NCBI RefSeq assembly: GCF_003437535.1
Contig: NZ_QSQT01000012.1
Span: 1-64,000, forward strand
From: Phocaeicola plebeius
GTDB lineage: Bacteria; Bacteroidota; Bacteroidia; Bacteroidales; Bacteroidaceae
Length of the DNA: 64,000 bases
Direction of reading: 5' to 3'
This document shows positions 44,634-53,225 of this stretch, piece after piece. Numbering within the stretch: the stretch's first letter is position 1; each line of letters starts with the position of its first letter. Below the pieces are notes generated by a model that was not told the origin of the DNA, did no database searches, and saw nothing but the letters and a program-made list of their open reading frames with translations. The translations under genes were made by a program, and so were the position numbers.

Positions 44634-44799
44634 TTCTACATTCAGGTCTTCGCACTACCTCTAGCATGAATAAAACAATAGCCCCACACCAAGCAGTATA
44701 TAGAAACCTTATAAACATAAGGTAGGTATATATCAAGTATGGGTGCTATTGCTACCATCTTCATGCTAGTTTTCAAAGTTGCGAAGTTTGAATGTAGAA
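44634..44799. other. Long structured inverted repeat, rod-like
   Basis: Nested arms in order: TTCTACATTCA (44634) / TGAATGTAGAA (44789), CTTCGCA (44648) / TGCGAAG (44780), CTAGCATGAA (44661) / TTCATGCTAG (44760), AATAGC-CCCA (44678) / TGGGTGCTATT (44740), TATATA (44697) / TATATA (44727), and an apical ACCTTAT-AAAC-ATAAGGT (44706-44723). About 50 paired bases form a 166-base rod. It lies in a 633-base gap without genes, upstream of the cargo operon and downstream of a small recombinase. Flanks 44800-44890 hold further short inverted repeats. Could be a leader RNA, an ncRNA, a recombination site or a miniature transposon. Confidence 0.85.
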
Positions 44800-44872
44800 G
44801 ATAATTTCAATAACACCTTTCGTTAATTATGTCCTTTCAGCTTGCTAACACTATAACTCACTGGAATTGTTG

Positions 44873-44880
44873 CAAAGTTA
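44873..44880 (-). promoter_or_regulatory. Possible -7 box for the cargo operon
   Basis: TAACTTTG on the minus strand. A transcript from here would run through the structured rod before reaching the 251-aa gene, giving a leader of about 310 bases. No matching -33 box is seen. Confidence 0.4.
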
Positions 44881-45121
44881 GCGAAAGGTTTTAAATAATT
44901 CTATACGATGTAGGGATAAATAGTAAATCTTCTGCTATCAAACATTATTCGTCTTTATCCCAACATATCTTTGGCTATTTACAAACAGTTATCTCCAGTA
45001 TGGATTATAAGAGTTAAGTTGGCTTTAAAGTCTAAAAACTTATGGATTTGACCTATTACTATAAGGCTGAAATGCCAAACACAAATAATCGGACTTTAGG
45101 TATATCTGGAGTTTAAAATTT

Positions 45122-45182
45122 AGGTAGGACAAACTTTGATTGGGGTATATAAAGCTAACCTTGTTCTTTATTTGTCCTACCT
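45122..45182. repeat. Copy 1 of a 12-bp inverted-repeat hairpin module
   Basis: Perfect arms AGGTAGGACAAA (45122-45133) and TTTGTCCTACCT (45171-45182), with an AT-rich loop containing GGGGTATA. It lies immediately past the stop of the small recombinase. A second copy is at 49280-49338. Confidence 0.9.
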
Positions 45183-45187
45183 GTTAT

Positions 45188-45775
45188 TTAGAAACTCAAT
45201 GATTCATAAGTCTGCAAGATTTCTTCCTGTCTTAATCCTAAGTATCTTTTAGTAATGGCAACAGAACTATGATTGAACAGTTCCATCAGCTTTACTAAAG
45301 CAAGTTCTGAATTATCACAGTTCATATTATAGACCTGTCTACCAAAAGTCTTTCTAAGTGAATGACAGGAAAAGTTCTTAATCTTTAGCTTGTATTTCTT
45401 CTTCACTTCTTTAAGAATGATATTTATTCTCTGGACTGAAAAGACTGTACCTTTCTGACTTACTAAGATGGGTGCATTGATTCCAACTGGTTTTATATGT
45501 TCGTAACATTCTCTGATATGTTCCTGTAGCTGGGGATTCAGTCTTATGGTTCTTACCTTACCTGTCTTTTTCTCAATTACAGTAAATTCGTCTGTATCTA
45601 TTATCTGCTTCCATCTTAAAGCCAGAATATCAGAAATTCTTAATCCTGTGAAACAACCTAAAGCTATAAGAAGTGATATTTTATAATTATCATCTTTTGC
45701 CAGTTTCCTAATAAGATTCATTGCATCTGACCAAACAAGATAGTCTGCTGTTGTGCTTGAATATTTAAGTGACAT
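45188..45775 (-). CDS. Small tyrosine recombinase without core-binding domain
   Basis: 195 aa from ATG 45775. Only the catalytic domain is present: first Arg in GCFTGLRISDI, Lys in VIEKKTGK, HSLRKTF for the His-x-x-Arg box, His in LFNHSS, and nucleophile Tyr in KRYLGL. The N-terminal SAM-like DNA-binding domain is missing. Such short enzymes in Bacteroides mobile DNA include invertases and accessory recombinases. The large inverted repeat 400-550 bases away could be its substrate (inference). A longer frame to 45874 has an upstream AT-rich extension and is less likely. Confidence 0.85.
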   Translation of the reverse strand: MSLKYSSTTADYLVWSDAMNLIRKLAKDDNYKISLLIALGCFTGLRISDILALRWKQIIDTDEFTVIEKKTGKVRTIRLNPQLQEHIRECYEHIKPVGINAPILVSQKGTVFSVQRINIILKEVKKKYKLKIKNFSCHSLRKTFGRQVYNMNCDNSELALVKLMELFNHSSVAITKRYLGLRQEEILQTYESLSF

Positions 45776-45930
45776 AATGTTCTGTTTTATAAGTAAATGA
45801 ATAAAAGTGGATATTAATTTTGAGTTGGATTTACTAACTCCTTGATTTATAAGGAAACATTCACTAATTATCAAAGTGAATATTATAAAGTAAGGACACT
45901 CAACTAAAATATTGAGTGCCCTTGTTTATG

Positions 45931-46377
45931 CTACAGCATTCCTTCATCTGCAAAACTGTAGTATTCTGTATCTGAAAGGATGATATGGTCTAAGATTTTT
46001 ATCCGCATAAACTGTGCTGCATCCCTTACCTGTTTAGTAATATCCATATCCTGCCTGCTTGGTTTCAGATTACCGCTTGGGTGATTGTGTGCCAGAATTA
46101 AAGCTACAGAATTGGTAAGTAATGCAGCTTGCATAATTAATCTGACATCAGCACAGGTTTCTGTGATTCCTCCCTCTGAAATAAGAGTATATCCTAAAAT
46201 CTGGTTGGCTTGATTTAGGAACAGGACTTTGAAATATTCCTTGTAGCATATAGTTCCTTTCTTATATGTGGAAAGCATATATTTATAAGCATCCTCTGAA
46301 CAGGTTACTTTTTGCTGATTCTTGAATTTGGGTTTATAAGATAGCTTCACTTCTCCTACTTTATAATCTATATTCAT
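45931..46377 (-). CDS. JAB-domain (RadC-like) protein
   Basis: 148 aa from ATG 46377. The JAMM metal motif HNHPSG..PSRQD (His-x-His, Asp) and upstream GYTLISEGG and LILA segments match the RadC/JAB family; the N-terminal HhH of chromosomal RadC is absent. This short form is typical of Bacteroides integrative elements and may be an anti-restriction or DNA-processing factor. Role unproven. Confidence 0.9.
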   Translation of the reverse strand: MNIDYKVGEVKLSYKPKFKNQQKVTCSEDAYKYMLSTYKKGTICYKEYFKVLFLNQANQILGYTLISEGGITETCADVRLIMQAALLTNSVALILAHNHPSGNLKPSRQDMDITKQVRDAAQFMRIKILDHIILSDTEYYSFADEGML

Positions 46378-46461
46378 AATTGTAAGTTTTAGGTATTGGT
46401 AGAAATAAAAAAAGGACAACTAACTAATAGCTGCCCTTTTCTCTCTCAATCAATAATTCAC

Positions 46462-47481
46462 TTAGCCCAAAAACCAAGCGTATTCACTATCTCCTAATTT
46501 GGCACGTTGAATGCCCTGTACAAACTCTGTGCAGTTAAGATTCCTCTCTAAGAAGTTATCTATGTAGCTTGACTTCACACTACCATTAAGCAAATTGAGC
46601 AATTGCCAACCAGTAATGCTGTCTCCTGTACTTTTAAAGTTTGCATCAGAAACAAATGCCCTGCAAGCTGCATTAATCTGACTGTCCCCCAACAATAGAC
46701 GAGGTAAACGTTTTTGTTGGTTAGGTGTAAGAGCTTGATATAATCTCATCCTGCCTATTATCTGACAAAATTCGCTTGTGGTGATTGACATCTGTCCAAG
46801 CGTTCTTAACAGGTGCAGGTCTTTGGATGGGTTGTAAGCATGGAAGAGATTCAATGCAGCTGCATATAGTTCCTGTACATTTAAGACTTCTATCTTGTCC
46901 TGCAAGCCATCAGTAGTAAGCATTAAATTAGAGCACACACGATTACGAAATCCTATGAAAATTTTAAACCTTTCCACAGATTTCTTACTGTACAAGTTAA
47001 TCTCGTTATATGCTCTCACTCCACCAATAGATAAAGCCAAATGATTACCGTATTCATCATGTACGATAGATGGAATTTCAAAACAGAAACACATTCTCTG
47101 ATAGAACAAAGTTTTCTCTTCGTCTGTCAGTTCTGAAGCTTTCTTACCTAATGCACTTGGTATTCTACCATTGATAGGGTGTGAGATTCTAATCTCTGGT
47201 ATATCAAACTGCTCTCCATGAAAATAATCCTTGGCTGCATCCACTACTGCACCTATAAAAGATTGGTGACTTATGGTTTCCTCCATTGATGCAAAACTTG
47301 GGATGATGCAGTCTTTGGTGAGATGCTGTAAGGTTACTTCCTGTGTGTTGGCTTCAATGAAATGGTTTACTCTCTTGGGTGTTGTAACTTCTTCTATAAT
47401 AATAGCTTCTTCTGCAAACTCACCCATGTTTAATGATTCTTTACGCTGTGCCATAGCTGGCATAATTACTAAATTTCCCAT
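46462..47481 (-). CDS. DUF3871-family protein
   Basis: 339 aa, cytoplasmic. Characteristic segments: EIRISHPINGRIPSALGKKA, RMCFCFEIPSI, FIGFRNRVCSNLMLTTDG and ITGWQLLNLLNGSVKSSYID. DUF3871 is found almost only in Bacteroidetes mobile elements. Its middle resembles a DUF932-like fold of phage and plasmid proteins (inference). The 335-base gap upstream holds a long hairpin (47522-47580) and otherwise nothing recognised. Confidence 0.85.
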   Translation of the reverse strand: MGNLVIMPAMAQRKESLNMGEFAEEAIIIEEVTTPKRVNHFIEANTQEVTLQHLTKDCIIPSFASMEETISHQSFIGAVVDAAKDYFHGEQFDIPEIRISHPINGRIPSALGKKASELTDEEKTLFYQRMCFCFEIPSIVHDEYGNHLALSIGGVRAYNEINLYSKKSVERFKIFIGFRNRVCSNLMLTTDGLQDKIEVLNVQELYAAALNLFHAYNPSKDLHLLRTLGQMSITTSEFCQIIGRMRLYQALTPNQQKRLPRLLLGDSQINAACRAFVSDANFKSTGDSITGWQLLNLLNGSVKSSYIDNFLERNLNCTEFVQGIQRAKLGDSEYAWFLG

Positions 47482-47521
47482 AATGTAATTGAATTAAATG
47501 ATTATTGATTGAATTGATTAA

Positions 47522-47580
47522 ACAAGAACAAGCCTAAAACACAAATGAATTTCTTCGTTTGCATCTTAGGCTATTCTTGT
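47522..47580. promoter_or_regulatory. Long two-layer hairpin in the DUF3871 leader
   Basis: Outer arms ACAAGAA-ca-AGCCTAA / TTAGGCT-a-TTCTTGT and inner arms CAAATGAA / TTCGTTTG. It lies 40 bases before the DUF3871 start on the minus strand. It may be a terminator/attenuator or a protein-binding RNA. There is no clear T-run directly after it. Confidence 0.6.
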
Positions 47581-47816
47581 GCTTTTCCCTAAAGAGACTT
47601 TATTTGAAGTGAGGAGCTTAGTAAATTATTCCATTAACAATGGTAATAGTGCATCGTGCCAGTTTTCTTATTAATAAGCATTCTTTTTTTAGTCAGCCAC
47701 CAAAGAAAGTTTTTAAAGTATTCTTTTTTCTTAAAGTTACCATGAGGGGGAGTAAAATAGTGGTATGGTATCTCGTATATAACTCTTTATATATAGAAAC
47801 AGGATTTGAGTTTGAT

Positions 47817-48626
47817 TTATAAAATAATATCTTGAAGTTCTTCATTGTCTTTTATATCTTGCTTCGTGCCAACTAATCCACTTTCCAATGATTTCATAAA
47901 AGCGTGCATGTTTTGGATTCCTTCAAATAGTTTCTCTTTGCACTTCTTATAAATCATGCATTCTCTTGAAATTGGATTCCCTCTGCTTTCATTATAAGCT
48001 ATCATGTGCTCAAAGCGAGCTTTAACTTCTTCCACATATTTATCTTTGGGTTGGTCTAAAATGAGACCTTTGGCTTTTAATATGGTTGAATCACCAACTT
48101 CGTCTAATAAGTCCAGTTCTATTAGCTGGTCTATATATTTATTAATGGTATCATGCCCCATGTGAATTAGTTTTTCCAGTTTTCTCATGGGTAAAATAAT
48201 GGTATGGCTATGTGGTTCTGCTGCACTGAACAGTTTAAGAATGAATCCTCTAAGTTTCAAATCCAATGTATCATTATATGAATCGTAAAACTCCCTGCTG
48301 ATTCTTCTGTAATTTCCATAAGTAACTGGAGAAAAGATATAATCAGTCCAAGTTCTGTCCTTTTTGCCACTGTTCTTTTCTTGTATGGTAACTTCTCCTG
48401 TATCTCTTAACTTGTCATTGAATGATTTGGTTTTCCTGTTACCTTTATAGTTGAATTTTGATTCATCAACAAATGATGCAAGCTCCTCTATGGTAGTATC
48501 AGTTGTTAGTGTGCTTTTATCTGCTATTAATAGTAACACATAGGTTCTGTAAACATCTGCACAACCAAGTTTCTGAATAAGAGTATTATTTATTACGGTG
48601 TATTCTTTGAATGGTAGTTTCGTCAT
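47817..48626 (-). CDS. Winged-helix protein, possible replication initiator
   Basis: 269 aa from ATG 48626 (a TTG five codons earlier is less likely). The N-terminal half suggests a Rep-type winged helix (YRTYVLLLIADKSTLTTDTTIEELASFV). A second one follows in the middle (MRKLEKLIHMGHDTINKYIDQLIELDLLDEV), and a helical C-terminal tail completes it. This architecture is seen in replication initiators and phage transcription regulators. Assignment is tentative. Neighbouring helicase supports a replication module. Confidence 0.6.
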   Translation of the reverse strand: MTKLPFKEYTVINNTLIQKLGCADVYRTYVLLLIADKSTLTTDTTIEELASFVDESKFNYKGNRKTKSFNDKLRDTGEVTIQEKNSGKKDRTWTDYIFSPVTYGNYRRISREFYDSYNDTLDLKLRGFILKLFSAAEPHSHTIILPMRKLEKLIHMGHDTINKYIDQLIELDLLDEVGDSTILKAKGLILDQPKDKYVEEVKARFEHMIAYNESRGNPISRECMIYKKCKEKLFEGIQNMHAFMKSLESGLVGTKQDIKDNEELQDIIL

Positions 48627-48762
48627 AAGGCAATCGCTCAATATGGTTAATAAGAATGATTTGGTTGGTCTTTAATAGAAATCTCATTTTAGAAGAACTT
48701 AATCTGTTGATTTTCCTTAGTTCGCTTAGCTTGTCATATATATGCTTGTTGTAAATCCACAT
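48586..48762 (-). CDS. Small basic protein, 58 aa
   Basis: ATG 48762 to TAA 48586, overlapping the start of the winged-helix gene in another frame by 41 bases. The product is helical and Lys/Arg/Ile-rich (HIYDKLSELRKINRLSSSKM). It may be a leader or DNA-binding peptide, or chance. The 41-base overlap would couple it to the Rep-like gene. Confidence 0.4.
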   Translation of the reverse strand: MWIYNKHIYDKLSELRKINRLSSSKMRFLLKTNQIILINHIERLPYDETTIQRIHRNK

Positions 48763-48949
48763 ATCATTGTTTTTTATAAATCCCCAATATCCAAATTACC
48801 ATTGCAATGCTCGTAAGAGGATTGCATGCTCTAATAGGAGTGTAGTAGTAGGAATGTAGAGAGGGGGTGATTAAGCACACGGTAAAAAGGGAATAAGCAC
48901 ACCCAATAAATTAGACAAAATCAATCTCTGTACTTTAAATCTTATCTTT

Positions 48950-49123
48950 TCAGTAAGCCAGTTTTTGCAATGAGATATAATAGGTAGTAACCTTTCCATT
49001 TTTCTTTCTCCTTATTTTTAGATAGTTATTAATATTAGCCCATAATCCTATATGAACCCTGTTATCTTTTACTCCTTGTCTTAGTGCTTTTTCTCTGATT
49101 TGCTCATAAGTAAATTCTTGCAT
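48950..49123 (-). CDS. Small basic protein, 57 aa
   Basis: ATG 49123 to TGA 48950. The sequence looks like a real folded protein: helical MQEFTYEQIREKALRQGV, then VHIGLWANINNYLKIRRKK and a final beta strand TTYYISLQKLAY. It lies between the helicase and the Rep-like gene. The family is not recognised; a DNA-binding role is plausible from the charge. Confidence 0.55.
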   Translation of the reverse strand: MQEFTYEQIREKALRQGVKDNRVHIGLWANINNYLKIRRKKNGKVTTYYISLQKLAY

Positions 49124-49279
49124 TTTAGAAATATTGAATGATTTGTAAATAGGGAATCTTGGTAGTGGAATTATCTGTTTGAAGTTGTATAAAGATAGTT
49201 ACTTTATAGGTGGGGAACTAATCATAAGTTCACTACTTATAAAAGATAGGTTTAACGGTATTTCAGATAATTCTGTAAG

Positions 49280-49338
49280 GGTAGGACAAAAGTGTAATGG
49301 GGTATAAAAAGAAGAACTTTATTTGTTTTTGTCCTACC
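49280..49338. repeat. Copy 2 of the inverted-repeat hairpin module
   Basis: Arms GGTAGGACAAA (49280-49290) and TTTGTCCTACC (49328-49338), with the same GGGGTATA in the loop as copy 1 and similar bases outside. It lies 5 bases past the helicase stop. Confidence 0.9.
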
Positions 49339-49343
49339 TGTAA

Positions 49344-51113
49344 TTATAATAGTTCTGCTCTGAGGAAATAACCTCGTTCCCGTTTTTTCCCGATTCTGCA
49401 TGGAACTGTATCGAAGTAATGATTAATGGTTTCCCCACGGATGCTTTTATGAGGATGGATATTCAACATTTCAAAGATTCGGGTCAGTTCAGAAACTATC
49501 TGTGAGCATTTGTATTTGTAGCCAGTCTTGAAACTGTTCTTTATCAGTTTGACTGTTGTATTGCCCTGCATCCGTTTTAGAATAATAGCTTCGTTCATGC
49601 GTTTTTGGGAATAATCCATTTCCATGATTGAATCCAAGCCTAAAAGTTCGTATGCTTCTATCAATAAGGAATCAACTTTTCTCATTTCGTTTATAAAGTC
49701 CAAATCAAATTCAGATAGCGGTTCTTTCAGTTCGGATAGTATGGCTACCATTTTCTTGCGTTTTTCTTTGACTGTCATTTTAGAGCCTTGAAGTAATAGT
49801 TGGCTAAAGTCCTTAAACTGATAGATATATCCTGTACAGGATGGGCGGAACATGTAACAGGCATAATATAGAGATATGATTCTGTCACTGTCATGGTAAC
49901 TGCCTGTTACCAGCTTGTCATTGGTATCATTGTCAATGGCAAAATAGTTTTTCTTTCCATCTGGATAAAGCATCCTGTTGAATGGAAGTGAACGCATGGC
50001 TTCTCCGAAAGCATTCCTTTCTGTTTCGGATGCTGCACTGTTATATAATGTTCGGATTGTATTGTATGCGTGTTCCTGTGCAAACTGGTGTATTCTAATT
50101 TCTTCCGTAGTCATTATTGGTAGATTATTGTCTGTTGTATAAATATGTGTAAGTGTAGATAATCCGTTACGGAAACGACCTGCAATCTGTACACAATCCG
50201 TATTAATATCAAGTATGGTATATGGTGATGCCTTTATATCAGTAAGCATTACAACATGTGGGGTATAATCCACTTCCAAGTCAAAAGCATTATAAAACCT
50301 GCTTGTGAAGAAATTGAACTTTCTCATTCTGTCAGATTTCCATTCATCATAGGCATTGTTGAATTCAAGTTCGTTCTTTAGCTTCTGTACACTTTTAGGT
50401 GCACAGAATATGGAGGATTCGTTCTGGATTCCCAATTCTTTTATTAATGAATGGCTATAGTCAACCAGATTAATAAAGAAACATATTGGGGAATCATTAT
50501 GTTGCTCCAGATAATCTTGGATGCTTTGCAGTGTATTGTTGGTATGAATTAATGTAATATCCTGTTTGTAGTTATAGTCAGCATCAATAGTGACAGTTCT
50601 GAAACCTTGTTCTTTGAAACGAGGGTCTGAAAATGCAATCGGTGTTGCCGAAACCAGAGCTTTCTGTTTAAAAAGGAAAAAATCATTTATCGGCAGAACT
50701 ATGTTATCTCTATAATCCACATCTTTTACTAACAGGTGGGATTCATCCATCAAGCAAAAGAAATGGGAATAAAGGTCTATTCCAACATTATTTGCAGCCT
50801 GTTTGATTTTGGGAAAGCTTTCTGGAGTAGTCATAAGTTTATGGTATTTGTATGGCTCTTGCAGGTAATCGGTTATTTTATCGACTGAAACACCTTCGTA
50901 AACTCCGAACAGTTTAAAGTCTTTGTCTGATTTTGCACATTTACCTTGAATGACAGGAACATTAGGCTCTATCAGTATAGAAGGTCTGGGAGAATGGATT
51001 TCCAGATAGGTAGCTCCAATGCCAGGAAATTTTTTGGCAAGATTAATGTTTGATTCTATTTGTGGCATTATATCGGATAGCTTCTGTCCTTTACTGATAA
51101 TGTAGTGATTCAT
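49344..51113 (-). CDS. SF2-type helicase with lysine-less Walker A
   Basis: 589 aa. Motif I is PGIGATY (Gly31, Gly33, Ala34, Thr35), where the P-loop lysine would be at position 34. Motif II is DESH (123-126), motif III is SATP (155-158), and motif VI is QIAGRFR (around 310). A long C-terminal helical region follows. The overall order is that of DEAD/DEAH-like helicases seen in Bacteroides phages and elements. It overlaps the upstream 143-aa gene by 4 bases (ATGA). Probably drives replication of the element; ATP hydrolysis is uncertain without the lysine. Confidence 0.8.
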   Translation of the reverse strand: MNHYIISKGQKLSDIMPQIESNINLAKKFPGIGATYLEIHSPRPSILIEPNVPVIQGKCAKSDKDFKLFGVYEGVSVDKITDYLQEPYKYHKLMTTPESFPKIKQAANNVGIDLYSHFFCLMDESHLLVKDVDYRDNIVLPINDFFLFKQKALVSATPIAFSDPRFKEQGFRTVTIDADYNYKQDITLIHTNNTLQSIQDYLEQHNDSPICFFINLVDYSHSLIKELGIQNESSIFCAPKSVQKLKNELEFNNAYDEWKSDRMRKFNFFTSRFYNAFDLEVDYTPHVVMLTDIKASPYTILDINTDCVQIAGRFRNGLSTLTHIYTTDNNLPIMTTEEIRIHQFAQEHAYNTIRTLYNSAASETERNAFGEAMRSLPFNRMLYPDGKKNYFAIDNDTNDKLVTGSYHDSDRIISLYYACYMFRPSCTGYIYQFKDFSQLLLQGSKMTVKEKRKKMVAILSELKEPLSEFDLDFINEMRKVDSLLIEAYELLGLDSIMEMDYSQKRMNEAIILKRMQGNTTVKLIKNSFKTGYKYKCSQIVSELTRIFEMLNIHPHKSIRGETINHYFDTVPCRIGKKRERGYFLRAELL

Positions 51114-51541
51114 ATATTGTTGGAGTTTAGATATCCTACGATAGGGTCTGTCAGTCTGATTCTGAAATAGATTTTCCCGAATTTGAAAACAGCTATAAGG
51201 TTTATGTATGGTTGGGTTTCTCTTAGAAAAGGAATCCTGTAGATTTTATGTTTCTTGTCAACTAATGCTTTAAGGAATGTAGTCTGGAAATCGGGTAATG
51301 ATTCTTCCTGTAATGGAAAGACTTTGAAATCATCTGGATTTCCTGTTTCCAGATAATTTATAATCCAGTTCCAAGATGCTGTATTTAGCATGTATTTTAA
51401 CCTTGACATATCTGAGTTGCTTATCCAAGCACAAGGAGTATCATCAACTCGGATTGACAGATTTTTCTTTTGTTCCATTAGTTGTTTTACTTGATGATGG
51501 GCTGATTCATTATCGTATGCTGGGGGTAGTATAATGTTCAT
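51110..51541 (-). CDS. Hypothetical protein, 143 aa, helicase partner
   Basis: Cytoplasmic, mixed alpha/beta, rich in aromatic residues (TASWNWIINYLE, IAVFKFGKIYFRIRLTD). Translation is coupled to the helicase by an ATGA overlap, so a direct partnership is likely. No family recognised. Confidence 0.75.
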   Translation of the reverse strand: MNIILPPAYDNESAHHQVKQLMEQKKNLSIRVDDTPCAWISNSDMSRLKYMLNTASWNWIINYLETGNPDDFKVFPLQEESLPDFQTTFLKALVDKKHKIYRIPFLRETQPYINLIAVFKFGKIYFRIRLTDPIVGYLNSNNI

Positions 51542-51599
51542 GCTATTATGTATTGATAAAAGGAGAGAGGTTTTACCCTCCCTCCAAAATTTGATTCGA

Positions 51600-52124
51600 T
51601 TATGCAGTAAGAGCCTTGTTCAATAGTTCTTCAATGTGTTCATCCCTTTTAAGGTAGAAATGTATATCATAATGGAATCCGATAGAGAAAACAGCATGAA
51701 GAAATCTGTCACCGTTTGAGCTTATGAAATCATCTTCAATCTTTAAGTGATATGAGGATTCCATGAATTTCTCAAACATTTCCAGTTCAAAATTTGTCGA
51801 GGTTTCTTCTATTGTGTTGTTACCTTCCGTTTGGAATGCATGGATTGGTTTCAAGTTACTGCCCATTGCTGAAATGACCGCATTGATAAGTTCACCGTTT
51901 GCAATGGTTGTAAGTTCCTCTTTTATCAATCTGCCTTTCTTATCTCTGTAAGTTAATATAACTGTAATGGCAGGCATATTGTTGAGTGTCTTGAATCGTA
52001 AACGGATTTCTGTTGGAATTCTTAGCATACCGTTTAAGAATCTGGTTACAAATACTGTATCAATAGTGTTATTTACTAAGACTTGGTTCTCAGCTATGCT
52101 CTGTTGTAAAATTTGGATATTCAT
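51600..52124 (-). CDS. Hypothetical protein, 174 aa
   Basis: Cytoplasmic. Beta-rich start (RIPTEIRLRFKTLNNMPAITVILTY) and an acidic middle. Probably first gene of the transcript that continues into the 143-aa protein and helicase (58-base gap). No family recognised. Confidence 0.7.
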   Translation of the reverse strand: MNIQILQQSIAENQVLVNNTIDTVFVTRFLNGMLRIPTEIRLRFKTLNNMPAITVILTYRDKKGRLIKEELTTIANGELINAVISAMGSNLKPIHAFQTEGNNTIEETSTNFELEMFEKFMESSYHLKIEDDFISSNGDRFLHAVFSIGFHYDIHFYLKRDEHIEELLNKALTA

Positions 52125-52301
52125 CTTTTTATAGTTTAAAGTATTAATAATTCATGTAATCTGTAACTTGGCGCCTTATCGTTATTGATTACGTTGCAAA
52201 GGTGAGAACTTTTGAGAAGATTAAAAGAGAGAAAAAAAATCCTGCTTTCATGTACCCTTTTAATGAGATGAAGCAGGACTGTATTGGTTATCAGTTTATT
52301 A

Positions 52302-53144
52302 TTAGAAGTATATGCTGTTTATAGTATCAATCTTTTTGTCTTTATATTGCTTGATGTAGCCTTTTAAAGTAAATTCGTCCTCTGAAAAATTCTTGTTCTT
52401 AGATAGTTTGGTGAAGTAGATAAGTTTTGATATTAGTAATGTCTTACTAAGTGAAACGGTACTTCCTTTCTTTTGTCTAACATTAAACAACTTGTTATAT
52501 GGTTTTAAATTGAAGAAATCATTAAACATTTTATAGAACAACCATATTTGAATGGATTCCTTTTCTTCAGTGGGTGTGTTCATTCTGACCTGTTGGATTT
52601 GCATCCAAGGATGTTCCTCTATCTCCTTTAAATTATTAGCAATAACAGCAGCCAAATAGCCTATTGCATTGGCATTATCAATTATTATCTGATGCTTGCC
52701 CTCCACTTTTACAGAAATAGTAATAGGCTTCTTAAAACTTACTCCAAACCGATTAACTTCTTTATGGTTATCAGCTATGGCTTTAGCAAACTTAGTGAGT
52801 TGTTCTACCCCAACTCCTGTAGCTTTTATTCCATCCAAACACGTGCCACAGGTGTAATCAAAGATAAATAGAAGTAAAAACCAGAACTTATCTATGTCAA
52901 TTCCCAAGCCTTTCAGCATTTCTTGTATGCTTTCATTGCCTGTATAATCTTCGTATGTGAAGTGACCATATAATCCGTTTTGATTATATCTATTTATAAA
53001 GAATGGCAAAGCAGCTGTACCACAAATATATTTTTCACCTGTAGATGGGTCTATGTCTATATCTGGAACATATAATGTAGCTATCTGTTCCATATATTCT
53101 AAACGAGGGTCAATGTTTATATAATTTTCTTTTAACTTTTCCAT
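52302..53144 (-). CDS. Hypothetical protein, 280 aa
   Basis: Cytoplasmic, with a CGTC pair in the middle (FDYTCGTCLDGIK) and a Lys-rich C terminus with a helix (LLISKLIYFTKLSKNKNF). It lies between the integrase and the replication genes, a position often held by excision or regulatory genes. It has no HTH I can recognise. Confidence 0.7.
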   Translation of the reverse strand: MEKLKENYINIDPRLEYMEQIATLYVPDIDIDPSTGEKYICGTAALPFFINRYNQNGLYGHFTYEDYTGNESIQEMLKGLGIDIDKFWFLLLFIFDYTCGTCLDGIKATGVGVEQLTKFAKAIADNHKEVNRFGVSFKKPITISVKVEGKHQIIIDNANAIGYLAAVIANNLKEIEEHPWMQIQQVRMNTPTEEKESIQIWLFYKMFNDFFNLKPYNKLFNVRQKKGSTVSLSKTLLISKLIYFTKLSKNKNFSEDEFTLKGYIKQYKDKKIDTINSIYF

Positions 53145-53225
53145 AATGTTTTAGTTTGGAGCAAAATTAAAAAAGAAAATCCCACTCACAATATCTGCAA
53201 GTGGGATAATCATAGTTTGTAAGGC

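Noticed and set aside
44609..44799. Structured region as a retron msr-msd or integron attC site
   Set aside because: There is no reverse transcriptase or integron integrase in the element, and the R'/R'' core motifs of attC are absent. The fold alone is not enough.
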